Of a DNA stretch of 21,218 nucleotides, positions 1-6,581 are shown in pieces; position 1 is the first letter of the stretch, and every line of letters begins with the position of its first letter. The position numbers and the translations under genes are program-made. The stretch spans positions 1 through 21,218 of the forward strand of contig CAYZDJ010000033.1 of NCBI GenBank assembly GCA_964477265.1, written 5' to 3'. Source of the stretch: CAIVPM01 sp964477265 (GTDB taxonomy: Bacteria > Bacteroidota > Bacteroidia > Chitinophagales > Chitinophagaceae). Below the pieces are notes generated by a model. The model was not told where the DNA came from, ran no database searches, and was given only the letters and a program-made list of their open reading frames with translations.

Positions 1-292
1 TCAGTTATGGGCTGACGGAATGCTAATTCCCCAACAACGCCAAGCCTTTTTCGTTAGCTGCTATGTTATTTGACTGCTATAGGGCTGACGAAACACAGAT
101 GAACGATAGTACAAAACTTCAACAGCCAACGCCACTTTGCAGCACATTTGCAAGGCGAAAACTGAGAGCCAGCCTTGCAAAAGAGCTGCAAAAACCTACG
201 CTTCTTGCCAGCAGCAGTATTTCAATTGAGCGACAGAATAAAACATTGAGCAGCACCAAAACCATCAACAGCCTATGCCCACCCACCACCCA
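1..292 (+). repeat. Structured module-boundary repeat, copy 1 (right part only)
   Basis: This is the right-hand part of the repeat that is complete at 5929-6533. It contains the right L-box (29-46), the right R-box GTTAGCTGCTATGTT (53-67, identical to 6294-6308), a two-part hairpin (136-192) and the C-rich end CCCACCCACCACCCA (278-292), which recurs at 6519-6533. Similarity to copy 2 runs nearly end to end and stops at the C-rich end, after which the sequence becomes AT-rich and unique. The left part would lie upstream of the window. An open frame at 63-299 is not kept in register in copy 2, so I treat the repeat as non-coding. Confidence 0.85.
136..192 (+). repeat. Hairpin H, occurrence 1 (in repeat copy 1)
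   Basis: TTTGCAGC (136-143) pairs perfectly with GCTGCAAA (185-192), and TTGCAAGGC (148-156) pairs with GCCTTGCAA (172-180). A 4/4 internal loop (acat/aaga) separates the two stems, and a 15-base apical loop closes the hairpin. The same fold occurs three more times in the window with compensatory changes. Confidence 0.85.
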
Positions 293-325
293 ATTTTGAT
301 AATATTTAAAATATTTTTTACTACA

Positions 326-358
326 TTTATCTAAATATAGTGTAGAACTATACATTTG
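326..358 (+). promoter_or_regulatory. Putative Bacteroidota promoter for module 1
   Basis: TACATTTG (351-358) fits the Bacteroidota -7 consensus TAnnTTTG. A TTTA (326-329), one base off the -33 TTTG box, lies 21 bases upstream. The boxes fall in the AT-rich gap between the end of repeat copy 1 and the ATG at 379, where a promoter for the whole downstream + strand gene run is expected. This is a motif match only. Confidence 0.45.
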
Positions 359-378
359 CAGTAATTAAAAACTCGTAT

Positions 379-615
379 ATGAGTAAAAAAAATCAAAATA
401 TAAAAAAAGATAGGTTTAAAAATGTAGCGTCTAAAAGAGTACAAAAGGTTTTAGACACTTTAGATTCACTATCAAAATGTGCCAATAGGAATAATTATGA
501 ATTTGAAACAGAGGAAGTAAATAAAATGATTAGAACAATTCGAGAAAAAGTAAAATTTGTTGAACTTTCATATACTTCAAACACCAAACTAAATAAAGAA
601 ACATTTACATTTTAA
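379..615 (+). CDS. Small basic protein (78 aa) leading the ATPase/methyltransferase operon
   Basis: This 78-residue, Lys/Arg-rich and probably helical protein has no signal peptide or membrane segment. The ATG at 379 lies 20 bases after a TAnnTTTG box, and the stop is 8 bases before the ATPase start, so it is the first gene of the operon. The central stretch with SKRVQKVLDTLDSLSKCAN followed by NNYEF and an acidic segment resembles short uncharacterised proteins I recall next to restriction-modification genes. That is recollection, not a search. A regulator or antitoxin-like control protein is possible, but no helix-turn-helix is visible. I do not assign a function. Confidence 0.7.
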   Translation: MSKKNQNIKKDRFKNVASKRVQKVLDTLDSLSKCANRNNYEFETEEVNKMIRTIREKVKFVELSYTSNTKLNKETFTF

Positions 616-623
616 TTCAAACA

Positions 624-2879
624 ATGGAAAAATATTTTAAACAATTATTAGAGGCAAATACAGTTAGAGAAGTAACAGACCTTTTGGAAGAATTCCAAGA
701 AGAAGTAAATATTAAATGGATTCCTGTTGGAGGAAGACAAGACAACATTGCAACAATTAACATTGGTACTGACCCTGCTGCTGGATTAACAGAAAGAATA
801 ACAAATGCGATAGATGCAGTAATTGAGTTAGAATGGCACAAACAAGGGAAACCTACCGATATTTCTACACCAAGACAAGCCACAGAAAATTGGTTTAATA
901 TTCCAGAGGGTAGATTAAGAAATATAAAGAGAGAGGATATTGATTCCAAGTTAGCAAAAAGAGTGAAAATAACACTTAGAAATTCTGAAAAAGAAAATAA
1001 CCCAACTGTTGAAATTCGAGATACTGGAATAGGTATTAAGGCAGAAGATTTCTCAAAAACAATTTTAAGTTTACACGGAGGAAATAAACTAAATAAGTTG
1101 TTTTTGATGGGAGCTTATGGGCAAGGTGGTTCAACAGCTTTATCATACAATAATTTTACAATCATAATATCTAAACCCTATTTCAAGGAGAAAAAATCTT
1201 TTTTAAGTTGGACTATTGTGAGAATAAACCACGGCAACGTAAATGTAGATAAACACGAATGGTTTGAATATTTAGTAGATGCAAAAAATGGGCAACCAAT
1301 TACACTTGAGATAGAAGATACAGAATTTGAACACGGCACACTTGTAAGACACATTGCAATGGACTTGGGCAAATATGTAGGTGCAGTAACACAACTTACA
1401 AACTCATTATGGTACTTGACACATAATTATTTATTCGATACAATATTTCCTTTCACAATAACCGATGAAAGAGCAAGTAAAACCAAAAAAGAAAAAGCCG
1501 AAAATAGAAGCGTACAAGGAAATAATAGGTTACTAACACAAGGAGAAAATACCCAATATCAAAGAGAAGTTCCTTTGACATTTAGAGATGGTAAGGCAAT
1601 TATTTATTATTGGGTGTTAAGTCAAGAAGGCGTAGAAAAACCAAAAGACAGAATTAAACAATACACTTTACCATCGCAACCAATAATTATAACATTCAAT
1701 GGGCAAAAGCAAGGAACACTTCATAATTCAATAATTAAAAATGAATTGAAACTTCCTTTTTTAGAATCATATATTATCGTTCAAATTGAATGTGACAAAC
1801 TTGACAATGAATCTAAACGCCAATTATTTAGTAGTACAAGAGAATCTCTACGAGATACTTCTATATTGGAGGAATTAAAAAAATTAACAATTGACACACT
1901 AAATGAAGACGAAAATTTACAAAGGTTAGACAGAGAAAGAAAAGAAAGATATTTAAGAAATACAGACACCAAAGCAGAAGATAAACTAAGAGTTAGGTTA
2001 GCCAAAAGAATAAATACGTTTATCAAAAACTCTGGTGGAGGTACATTAGTTAAAGCTACTGAAACTAAAGAATCGGTAAAAACAAAACAACAGCAACCTA
2101 TTCCATTTGAAGAAGTACCTACCTTTTTAAATATTACAACACCAAGTCCAAAGGATGTAATTATTGGCAAAACATTTTCAATCAAGTTTAAAACTGATGC
2201 ACATCCAAATTATTTTTTCAATCCTGATAATTTTTTAGCCTTTATAGAGCCTCACTCTTTTGGCAGCTTTACAGGTAATGCAAATGTTGTAGATGGTTAC
2301 GGCATTGCTTTTTTTACAGTTCGTGAAGATGTTGAAATAGGTACAGAAGCAAAAATTACTTTAGAGCTAAGACCACCAAGACAAAAATCATTGAGCAGTT
2401 CTATTGATTGTATTGCAATTCCAATTCCTGAAGACACTAATCCTGAAAAACCAGGAAATAAGAACACACCTAATATAAACATTCATCCTGTTTCAGAAGC
2501 TACTCAATATTATAAAGACAATTTCTGGAATTATGAAACAGTCGCAAAAGTTGAATCAAGTAAAGCAAGCATTGACATTTTCATTAATGATTCAAATAAA
2601 AACTTGACCAAGTTAATTGGTAAAGCAAAAAATCACGGTGAACAAGCAACAGATGCTATCAAAGAAAGATACAGGGAGCATATTGCATTTACTGCATTTA
2701 TGATTAGTCAAAATAAAATTGAAAAATTAATTAATAAAGAGGATAACGAAGGAAGAGAGATTTCAGAAGAGATTATTGAGCGAATTCAAAGTGCAGATTT
2801 AGCAAATGCTTGTGAGGCTATTTGTGGAGTAATAAATGATTTCTTTCAAATAATAATAACAGAAAATAAAGAAGACTAA
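624..2879 (+). CDS. GHKL (MutL/MORC/Hsp90-like) ATPase of a predicted restriction-modification or defence system
   Basis: This 751-aa cytoplasmic protein has an N-terminal GHKL ATP-binding domain. The N-box is ERITNAIDAVIE (E57, N61, D64), the first glycine box is IRDTGIGI (D133, G135, G137), and the second is GAYGQGG (163-169). Residues about 270-420 look like an S5/transducer-type segment ending in SSTRESLRD (403-411). A charged helical linker follows (about 410-470), then a beta-rich region (about 500-605) and a helical C-terminus (about 630-745). I see no nuclease, kinase or helicase motif. GHKL ATPases linked to DNA methyltransferases are known as MutL/MORC-like components of predicted R-M systems (Iyer, Abhiman and Aravind). 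The methyltransferase starts 3 bases after its stop, which supports that reading. It is not a histidine kinase: there is no H-box or receiver partner. Fold assignments beyond the ATPase domain are inferred. Confidence 0.85.
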   Translation: MEKYFKQLLEANTVREVTDLLEEFQEEVNIKWIPVGGRQDNIATINIGTDPAAGLTERITNAIDAVIELEWHKQGKPTDISTPRQATENWFNIPEGRLRNIKREDIDSKLAKRVKITLRNSEKENNPTVEIRDTGIGIKAEDFSKTILSLHGGNKLNKLFLMGAYGQGGSTALSYNNFTIIISKPYFKEKKSFLSWTIVRINHGNVNVDKHEWFEYLVDAKNGQPITLEIEDTEFEHGTLVRHIAMDLGKYVGAVTQLTNSLWYLTHNYLFDTIFPFTITDERASKTKKEKAENRSVQGNNRLLTQGENTQYQREVPLTFRDGKAIIYYWVLSQEGVEKPKDRIKQYTLPSQPIIITFNGQKQGTLHNSIIKNELKLPFLESYIIVQIECDKLDNESKRQLFSSTRESLRDTSILEELKKLTIDTLNEDENLQRLDRERKERYLRNTDTKAEDKLRVRLAKRINTFIKNSGGGTLVKATETKESVKTKQQQPIPFEEVPTFLNITTPSPKDVIIGKTFSIKFKTDAHPNYFFNPDNFLAFIEPHSFGSFTGNANVVDGYGIAFFTVREDVEIGTEAKITLELRPPRQKSLSSSIDCIAIPIPEDTNPEKPGNKNTPNINIHPVSEATQYYKDNFWNYETVAKVESSKASIDIFINDSNKNLTKLIGKAKNHGEQATDAIKERYREHIAFTAFMISQNKIEKLINKEDNEGREISEEIIERIQSADLANACEAICGVINDFFQIIITENKED

Positions 2880-2882
2880 ATT

Positions 2883-4133
2883 ATGGACATAGAACAATTT
2901 GTAACGCCTTGGGCTAAAGAAAGTGCAAGGAGTTATGACTCTTGGCACTCTATGTGTTCTTATTTAGGCTCTTTTCCAGCACCATTAGCAAGTTACTTTA
3001 TAAAACATTTTAGTAAAACAGGTGATGTAATTTTAGACCCTTTCTCTGGACGAGGCACAACATTATTAGAGGCAAGAATATTAAACAGAAAATCGGTTGC
3101 AACCGATTTAAACCCAATTGCACTTGCACTAAGTGAAGCAAAAAATACAAACTTTACTAAGCAGGAAATATTTGAAAGAATAGACCAATTAGAAAAAATT
3201 TATGACCCAGCATTATATCTTCCCGAAGCTTTAGCACAGCCCGATGAAATACATTTAATATTTCATCCAAGAACATTAGCACAGCTTTGTTATTTAAAAA
3301 GAAAGTTTTTAAAATCAAAGTTGCCAGTTGATAAATATTTAATTGGTTGCGTTTTGGGAGTAATGCACGGAGGAGAAAGAAAAGACGGAACTTCTGGCTA
3401 TCTTTCTATTAGTATGCCTAACACTTTTAGTATGTCGCCTGATTATGTAAGAAGATTTGTGCAAACAAAGCAATTAAATAGAGAGTTTAGGGATGTGTTT
3501 AAAATAATTAGAGATAAAACAGAAAGGCTTTTTGATAAACACACGCCTTTAAAACAAACAGGTATAGTATTAAAAGCAGATGCAAAAACGCTTTCCCAAA
3601 ACGAGGAATTAAAACCTTATGTAGGAAAGGTAAATTTAATAGTAACATCACCACCCTATTTAGGTATTGTAAATTACGCCAAACAAAATTGGATACGTTC
3701 TTGGTTATTAAATAAAAACACTCTTGAAGTTTCAAATGAATTAGACGATGATTTGAATTTAAACGAGTGGGTTTCTTTCTCAAGCAAAGTAATTAGAGAA
3801 CTTAAAGCATTGATGAAAAAGGATGGAGTTGCCATTTTTGTAATTGGCGATGTTGCAAAAACAAAAACAAGCGTTGTTCCTTTGGCACGAGAATTTTGTT
3901 CAATGGTAAAAGAAGCACAACTTTTTAAAAACGTTTGGTGCATTAGCGATGTAATTGATGGTGCAGATAAAACCACAAGAATTTGGGGAGAGTCAAAAGG
4001 AAGTGCAACAGCAATAGATAGAATAGTAATTTTATCAGACATCAATCCATTTGAAAAATTCCAAACAGATGGAAGTTTTGAAACGTTAGATTATGATTTT
4101 GTTTTAGAAAGCACAAAATCTTTTATCTCATAG
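2883..4133 (+). CDS. DNA methyltransferase (N6-adenine or N4-cytosine, TSPPY type)
   Basis: This 416-aa AdoMet-dependent DNA amino-methyltransferase carries the cofactor-binding motif I, DPFSGRGTT (52-60), followed by an acidic ATDLNPIALALSEAK segment. The catalytic motif IV is TSPPY (255-259), typical of enzymes that methylate the exocyclic amino group of adenine or cytosine. About 195 residues separate motif I from motif IV, leaving room for a recognition region between them. The opening TPWAKESARSYDSWHSM segment is probably part of substrate recognition. The gene starts 3 bases after the GHKL ATPase gene, so the two are surely co-transcribed. The methylase may protect the host from whatever the ATPase controls. 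No cognate nuclease is visible. The target sequence and modified base cannot be read from the sequence. Confidence 0.88.
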   Translation: MDIEQFVTPWAKESARSYDSWHSMCSYLGSFPAPLASYFIKHFSKTGDVILDPFSGRGTTLLEARILNRKSVATDLNPIALALSEAKNTNFTKQEIFERIDQLEKIYDPALYLPEALAQPDEIHLIFHPRTLAQLCYLKRKFLKSKLPVDKYLIGCVLGVMHGGERKDGTSGYLSISMPNTFSMSPDYVRRFVQTKQLNREFRDVFKIIRDKTERLFDKHTPLKQTGIVLKADAKTLSQNEELKPYVGKVNLIVTSPPYLGIVNYAKQNWIRSWLLNKNTLEVSNELDDDLNLNEWVSFSSKVIRELKALMKKDGVAIFVIGDVAKTKTSVVPLAREFCSMVKEAQLFKNVWCISDVIDGADKTTRIWGESKGSATAIDRIVILSDINPFEKFQTDGSFETLDYDFVLESTKSFIS

Positions 4134-4169
4134 CAAACAATTAATTTTACAGCATTAAACAATAAAACA

Positions 4170-4460
4170 ATGAATTCAATAATACAAACAATACACGATA
4201 ATTTGCCAACACTCAAAGCAAAATATCCATTGCAAAGCCTTGCTGTGTTTGGTTCTTACAGTCGTGGCACACAAACACCCAATAGCGATTTAGATGTGCT
4301 TTACGAAGCCCTGCCAGATACCTTTTTAGATTTACACGACTACTTAGGTTTGCAACGAGACCTCGCTGCATTAACCAGTTTAAAGGTTGATTTAGTAAGC
4401 AAAAAAAGAATAAATCCTATTGTTTGGGCAAAAGCAAAAAACGATGTTATTTATGTATAA
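4170..4460 (+). CDS. mntA: MNT-type nucleotidyltransferase antitoxin (MntA-like)
   Basis: This 96-aa minimal nucleotidyltransferase has the signature GSYSRG (28-33) followed by NSDLDV, giving the metal-binding pair D40 and D42. A likely third carboxylate, D74, lies in LKVDLVS. In the MntA/HepT family such proteins attach AMP to a tyrosine of the HEPN toxin and so neutralise it. The HEPN gene overlaps the 3' end, which is the standard gene order. It starts 36 bases after the methyltransferase and is probably in the same transcript. The domain is complete in length for a stand-alone MNT protein. The family assignment is firm; the chemistry here is inferred from the family. Confidence 0.88.
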   Translation: MNSIIQTIHDNLPTLKAKYPLQSLAVFGSYSRGTQTPNSDLDVLYEALPDTFLDLHDYLGLQRDLAALTSLKVDLVSKKRINPIVWAKAKNDVIYV

Positions 4461-4878
4461 TTCAAACCAACTATTATTTATAGTTTCAGCACTTGCAGCC
4501 AGCCAAAAAGCAATGCACTATGCTCAAAATTTTAATACTTCAATCGAGTTCTTTAAATCTACCGACCAAGTATATTACAACGGAACACTAACCTTACTAA
4601 TGGCAATTGGTGAAGAAGTAAAAAAGATAGATAAAGAATTGTTGGAAACACAACCAAGCATAGAATGGCAGAATATAAAAGATATGAGAAATTTTTTGGC
4701 TCACGATTACAGAGGTGTTGATGAAGATATTGTGTTTAAAGTGGTAAAAGTAGAATTACCAAAACTAAGCGAAGTTTTGATTTCCATTTTACACTTATTT
4801 CCTAAAACCGAAGTAGAAGAAGCATTGCAAAATGAATATTACAAACATTTGCATAAAATTATATTCATCAACGAATAA
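4453..4878 (+). CDS. hepT: HEPN-domain ribonuclease toxin (HepT/DUF86-like)
   Basis: This 141-aa helical HEPN protein has the catalytic RX4HXY motif as RNFLAHDY (R79, H84, Y86, counted from the ATG at 4453). HEPN proteins of this kind are metal-independent RNases, and the tyrosine is the residue AMPylated by the MNT partner. I chose the ATG at 4453, which overlaps the MNT stop codon. An in-frame ATG at 4444 and a TTG at 4420 would only add residues that do not look like HEPN sequence. With the MNT gene it forms a toxin-antitoxin pair that may act as an abortive effector in the defence module or simply stabilise it. The catalytic residues are intact. Confidence 0.87.
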   Translation: MYNSNQLLFIVSALAASQKAMHYAQNFNTSIEFFKSTDQVYYNGTLTLLMAIGEEVKKIDKELLETQPSIEWQNIKDMRNFLAHDYRGVDEDIVFKVVKVELPKLSEVLISILHLFPKTEVEEALQNEYYKHLHKIIFINE

Positions 4879-4894
4879 TATTTAAAATTCCTTA

Positions 4895-4902
4895 TAATTT
4901 TG
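4895..4902 (+). promoter_or_regulatory. Putative promoter -7 box for the 246-aa gene
   Basis: TAATTTTG fits TAnnTTTG and lies 22 bases before the ATG at 4924, in the 45-base gap after hepT. No clear -33 TTTG is visible at the usual distance. It suggests the next gene can be transcribed separately from the defence operon. Confidence 0.3.
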
Positions 4903-4923
4903 TAGCAACTAAATTTTAATTTT

Positions 4924-5664
4924 ATGCCAAGTACATCAGAAAAAGGACACGCAAGAAATGTTGCAAACCTTTCAAAATTAATCGAGGTATGCAAAGGTTT
5001 TGGAGCAAAATACAATCCTTCCAAAACATCAATTAAAGTAGCAAATCTTACTATCAAACTCACTACAAGTAAGCAGCAATTACAAGACATTAAAGACACA
5101 GCACAAGCAGAAACCACAGCACGAAACAATAGAGTAATAGCATTTAAAGGGAACAACAAATTTTCAACAAGAATTTTAGCAGCAATTAAATCATCAGATG
5201 CTTCTGCCGAAAGCATTGCAGATGCAATCAGCATCAACAAAAAAATTCAAGGCGAAAGAATTACAGAAGCTAAAAAAACAAAAGCAGCAGATGGAACAGA
5301 AACAGACAATTCTATTTCAACATCGCAAATGTCATATACTAATATAGTTGACCACTATAAAAAGTATAAAACATTGCTTACTTCAATAGCAGCAGTTTAT
5401 ACACCAAACGAAACTGAATTACAAACAGCAGCCGTAAACACATACATCACTAATTTAGAAACCTTAAACAATGCAGTTGATACTGCCGAAACAGCAGCAA
5501 GCAACTCATTAATTGCAAGAGACAAAGGTTTTTATGCCGATGCCACAGGTATTCCTGACACAGCACAAGCAACAAAAGACTATGTAAAATCTGTATATGG
5601 TGCAGGAAGTCCAGAGCATAAATTATTAACTAAAATTACTTTCTCAAAGCCTACTAAGAAATAA
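4924..5664 (+). CDS. Conserved hypothetical helical protein, 246 aa, Ala/Thr/Lys/Ser-rich
   Basis: This soluble protein has no signal peptide, membrane segment or catalytic motif. It is rich in Ala, Thr, Lys, Ser and Asn, almost lacks Trp, and is probably a set of long helices. The N-terminus (STSEKGHARNVANL), the middle KIQGERITEA and the TPNETELQ segment near 165 match my memory of a widespread, often multi-copy, uncharacterised Bacteroidota family. I cannot confirm that here. It closes module 1 and is followed directly by a 21-bp tandem array and then repeat copy 2. Another orphan helical gene (20095-20784) closes module 2. Its base use is skewed to A and C, like its neighbours. No function is assigned. 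Confidence 0.75.
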   Translation: MPSTSEKGHARNVANLSKLIEVCKGFGAKYNPSKTSIKVANLTIKLTTSKQQLQDIKDTAQAETTARNNRVIAFKGNNKFSTRILAAIKSSDASAESIADAISINKKIQGERITEAKKTKAADGTETDNSISTSQMSYTNIVDHYKKYKTLLTSIAAVYTPNETELQTAAVNTYITNLETLNNAVDTAETAASNSLIARDKGFYADATGIPDTAQATKDYVKSVYGAGSPEHKLLTKITFSKPTKK

Positions 5665-5694
5665 CATTTGTGGGCAGACAAAACCCAACAGGCA

Positions 5695-5904
5695 CGAGAG
5701 AAATTACAGTAAAGACGAGGAATATTACAACAGCCACAAGGAAAGTTACAATAGAGACGAGGAAAGTTACAGTAGCAGCAAGGAAAATCCCAATAGCTAC
5801 GAGGAAAGTTCCAACAGACTCGAGGAAAAATACAATAGACGCAAGGAAAGTTACAGTAGTCACGAGGAAAGTCCCAAAAGATGTGAGACATTTCCCAACA
5901 GACA
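5695..5904 (+). repeat. Tandem array, 10 units of 21 bp
   Basis: Ten consecutive units start every 21 bases (5695, 5716, 5737, 5758, 5779, 5800, 5821, 5842, 5863, 5884). Each is built on GAGGAAAGTTACAATAG with 1-8 changes, and the last unit is the most decayed. Because 21 is a multiple of three, open frames run through on both strands: a + frame (5670-5915) reads as basic heptads of the TRKVTIE type, and a - frame reads as hydrophobic heptads. Neither has a convincing start region, so I treat the array as non-coding. It lies between the 246-aa gene and repeat copy 2. No spacers are present, so it is not a CRISPR array. Confidence 0.92.
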
Positions 5905-5980
5905 CAAGCATTTAGACAAAACCCTTGTGGTTAGACAAAACCTGCAACTCAAAGTGGGGCAATATCAACAGCATCAACAT

Positions 5981-6037
5981 TTGCAGCCACATTGCAAAGG
6001 CAAAAACCGAGAACCAGCCTTTGCAAAGAGGCTGCAA
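5981..6037 (+). repeat. Hairpin H, occurrence 2 (left of core, copy 2)
   Basis: TTGCAGCC (5981-5988) pairs with GGCTGCAA (6030-6037), and TTGCAAAGGC (5992-6001) pairs with GCCTTTGCAA (6017-6026), with a 15-base loop. Compared with occurrence 1, each stem has one extra base pair added on both arms, which is a compensatory change. Confidence 0.85.
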
Positions 6038-6060
6038 GTACAAAACTTCAACAGTAGAAT

Positions 6061-6083
6061 TTCTATTGTCCAACGTAGTAGAA
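6061..6083 (+). repeat. Small hairpin, copy 2
   Basis: TTCTATTG (6061-6068) and TAGTAGAA (6076-6083) can pair along all eight positions as RNA if two G-U wobbles are allowed, around a 7-base loop. Copy 3 has the perfect Watson-Crick version at 20932-20954. Confidence 0.6.
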
Positions 6084-6096
6084 CGACAGAGTAAGA

Positions 6097-6308
6097 AACA
6101 CAGCAGCTAACAGGGGGTTTTGCAATAGTGGGGCTTGATGGAATAAACATCAACTAAGTGCTACTATCAACTTCAGTTCCAGCTTGACCGAACTCGATTA
6201 AGCAAACTACTATATTTGTGCAGCAGTTCAACATTGAGCTTCAGTTATCGGCAGACAGAACGCTATTTCCCCACCATCGCAAAGCCCTAATCCGTTAGCT
6301 GCTATGTT
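6097..6308 (+). other. attC-like inverted-repeat core, copy 2
   Basis: This 212-bp core has outer arms AACACAGCAGCTAAC (6097-6111) and GTTAGCTGCTATGTT (6294-6308), complementary at 14 of 15 positions. The inner arms, GGTTTTGCAATAGTGGGG (6116-6133) and CCCCACCATCGCAAAGCC (6269-6286), are complementary at 15 of 18. Unequal unpaired spacers lie between outer and inner arms. That R-spacer-L ... L-spacer-R layout is the architecture of integron attC sites. However, the outer box GTTAGCT departs from the integron consensus GTTRRRY at one position, and the core is longer than most attC sites. No integrase gene is present, so the name describes the shape and does not assert function. Confidence 0.55.
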
Positions 6309-6378
6309 ATTTGACCACACTATAAGGCAGAAGAAACGCAACTCAACGACACTGCAAAACTTCAACAGCCAACGCCAC

Positions 6379-6435
6379 TTTGCAGCACATTTGCAAGGCG
6401 AAAACCGAGAACCAGCCTTGCAAAAGAGCTGCAAA
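6379..6435 (+). repeat. Hairpin H, occurrence 3 (right of core, copy 2)
   Basis: TTTGCAGC (6379-6386) pairs with GCTGCAAA (6428-6435), and TTGCAAGGC (6391-6399) pairs with GCCTTGCAA (6415-6423), around a 15-base loop. The stems are identical to occurrence 1, and the loop differs at two positions. Confidence 0.85.
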
Positions 6436-6568
6436 ACCAACGCTTCTGCCAGCAGCAGTAATTCTATTCAGCAGCAGCACAAAAACATCAACAACAGAAC
6501 AAAACCCAACAACCTATACCCACCCACCACCCAAAAACAATTTTAACATTTTCAAAAATCTCACACAC

Positions 6569-6576
6569 TATATTTG
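6569..6576 (+). promoter_or_regulatory. Putative Bacteroidota promoter -7 box for module 2
   Basis: TATATTTG fits TAnnTTTG and lies in the short AT-rich gap after repeat copy 2. The ATG of the DUF6660 gene (6582) follows only 5 bases later, so a transcript starting at the usual distance would be leaderless or nearly so. The -33 box is not clear. Confidence 0.5.
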
Positions 6577-6581
6577 CACCG

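Larger units (their letters stand above)
5929..6533 (+). repeat. Structured module-boundary repeat, copy 2 (complete)
   Basis: This is the only complete copy. In order it has a GGTTAGACAA start (5929), hairpin H (5981-6037), a small hairpin (6061-6083) and left R-box AACACAGCAGCTAAC (6097-6111). Next come left L-box (6116-6133), a 25-base block (6164-6188) shared exactly with copy 3, right L-box (6269-6286), right R-box (6294-6308), a second hairpin H (6379-6435) and the C-rich end (6519-6533). The left half matches 20785 onward and the right half matches 1-292, so the same element occurs three times. I see no credible gene in it; the short open frames here are out of register between copies. 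Confidence 0.9.

Noticed and set aside
63..299. Open frames in the boundary repeats (63-299, 6304-6546, 20729-20965)
   Set aside because: Copies 1 and 2 share the ATG and the ending but read the central hairpin in different frames, and stems covary as structure; this is non-coding evolution.
624..2879. Two-component histidine kinase or MutL repair protein
   Set aside because: There is no phospho-acceptor H-box, sensor or receiver neighbour, and no MutL-type C-terminal region. The methylase neighbour favours an R-M/MORC-like role.
4420..4452. Upstream TTG or ATG start for the HEPN toxin
   Set aside because: The extra residues are the MNT coding sequence read in another frame and do not extend the HEPN domain; the ATG at 4453 gives the normal overlap.
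5695..5904. CRISPR array
   Set aside because: Units are contiguous 21-mers without unique spacers, and no cas gene is present. The same applies to 19643-20041.
5670..5915. Heptad-repeat protein, or hydrophobic proteins on the - strand (5580-5891, 5654-5911)
   Set aside because: A period of 21 keeps any frame without a stop open on either strand. Starts are weak (GTG on +), no ribosome-binding region is clear, and the - frames run into the 3' end of the 246-aa gene.
6097..6308. Ordinary integron attC site or miniature insertion sequence
   Set aside because: No integrase is present, the core is over 200 bp, the box departs from GTTRRRY and the modules are very large. For a MITE, I see no target-site duplication at the outer ends. 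I keep the term attC-like only as a description.
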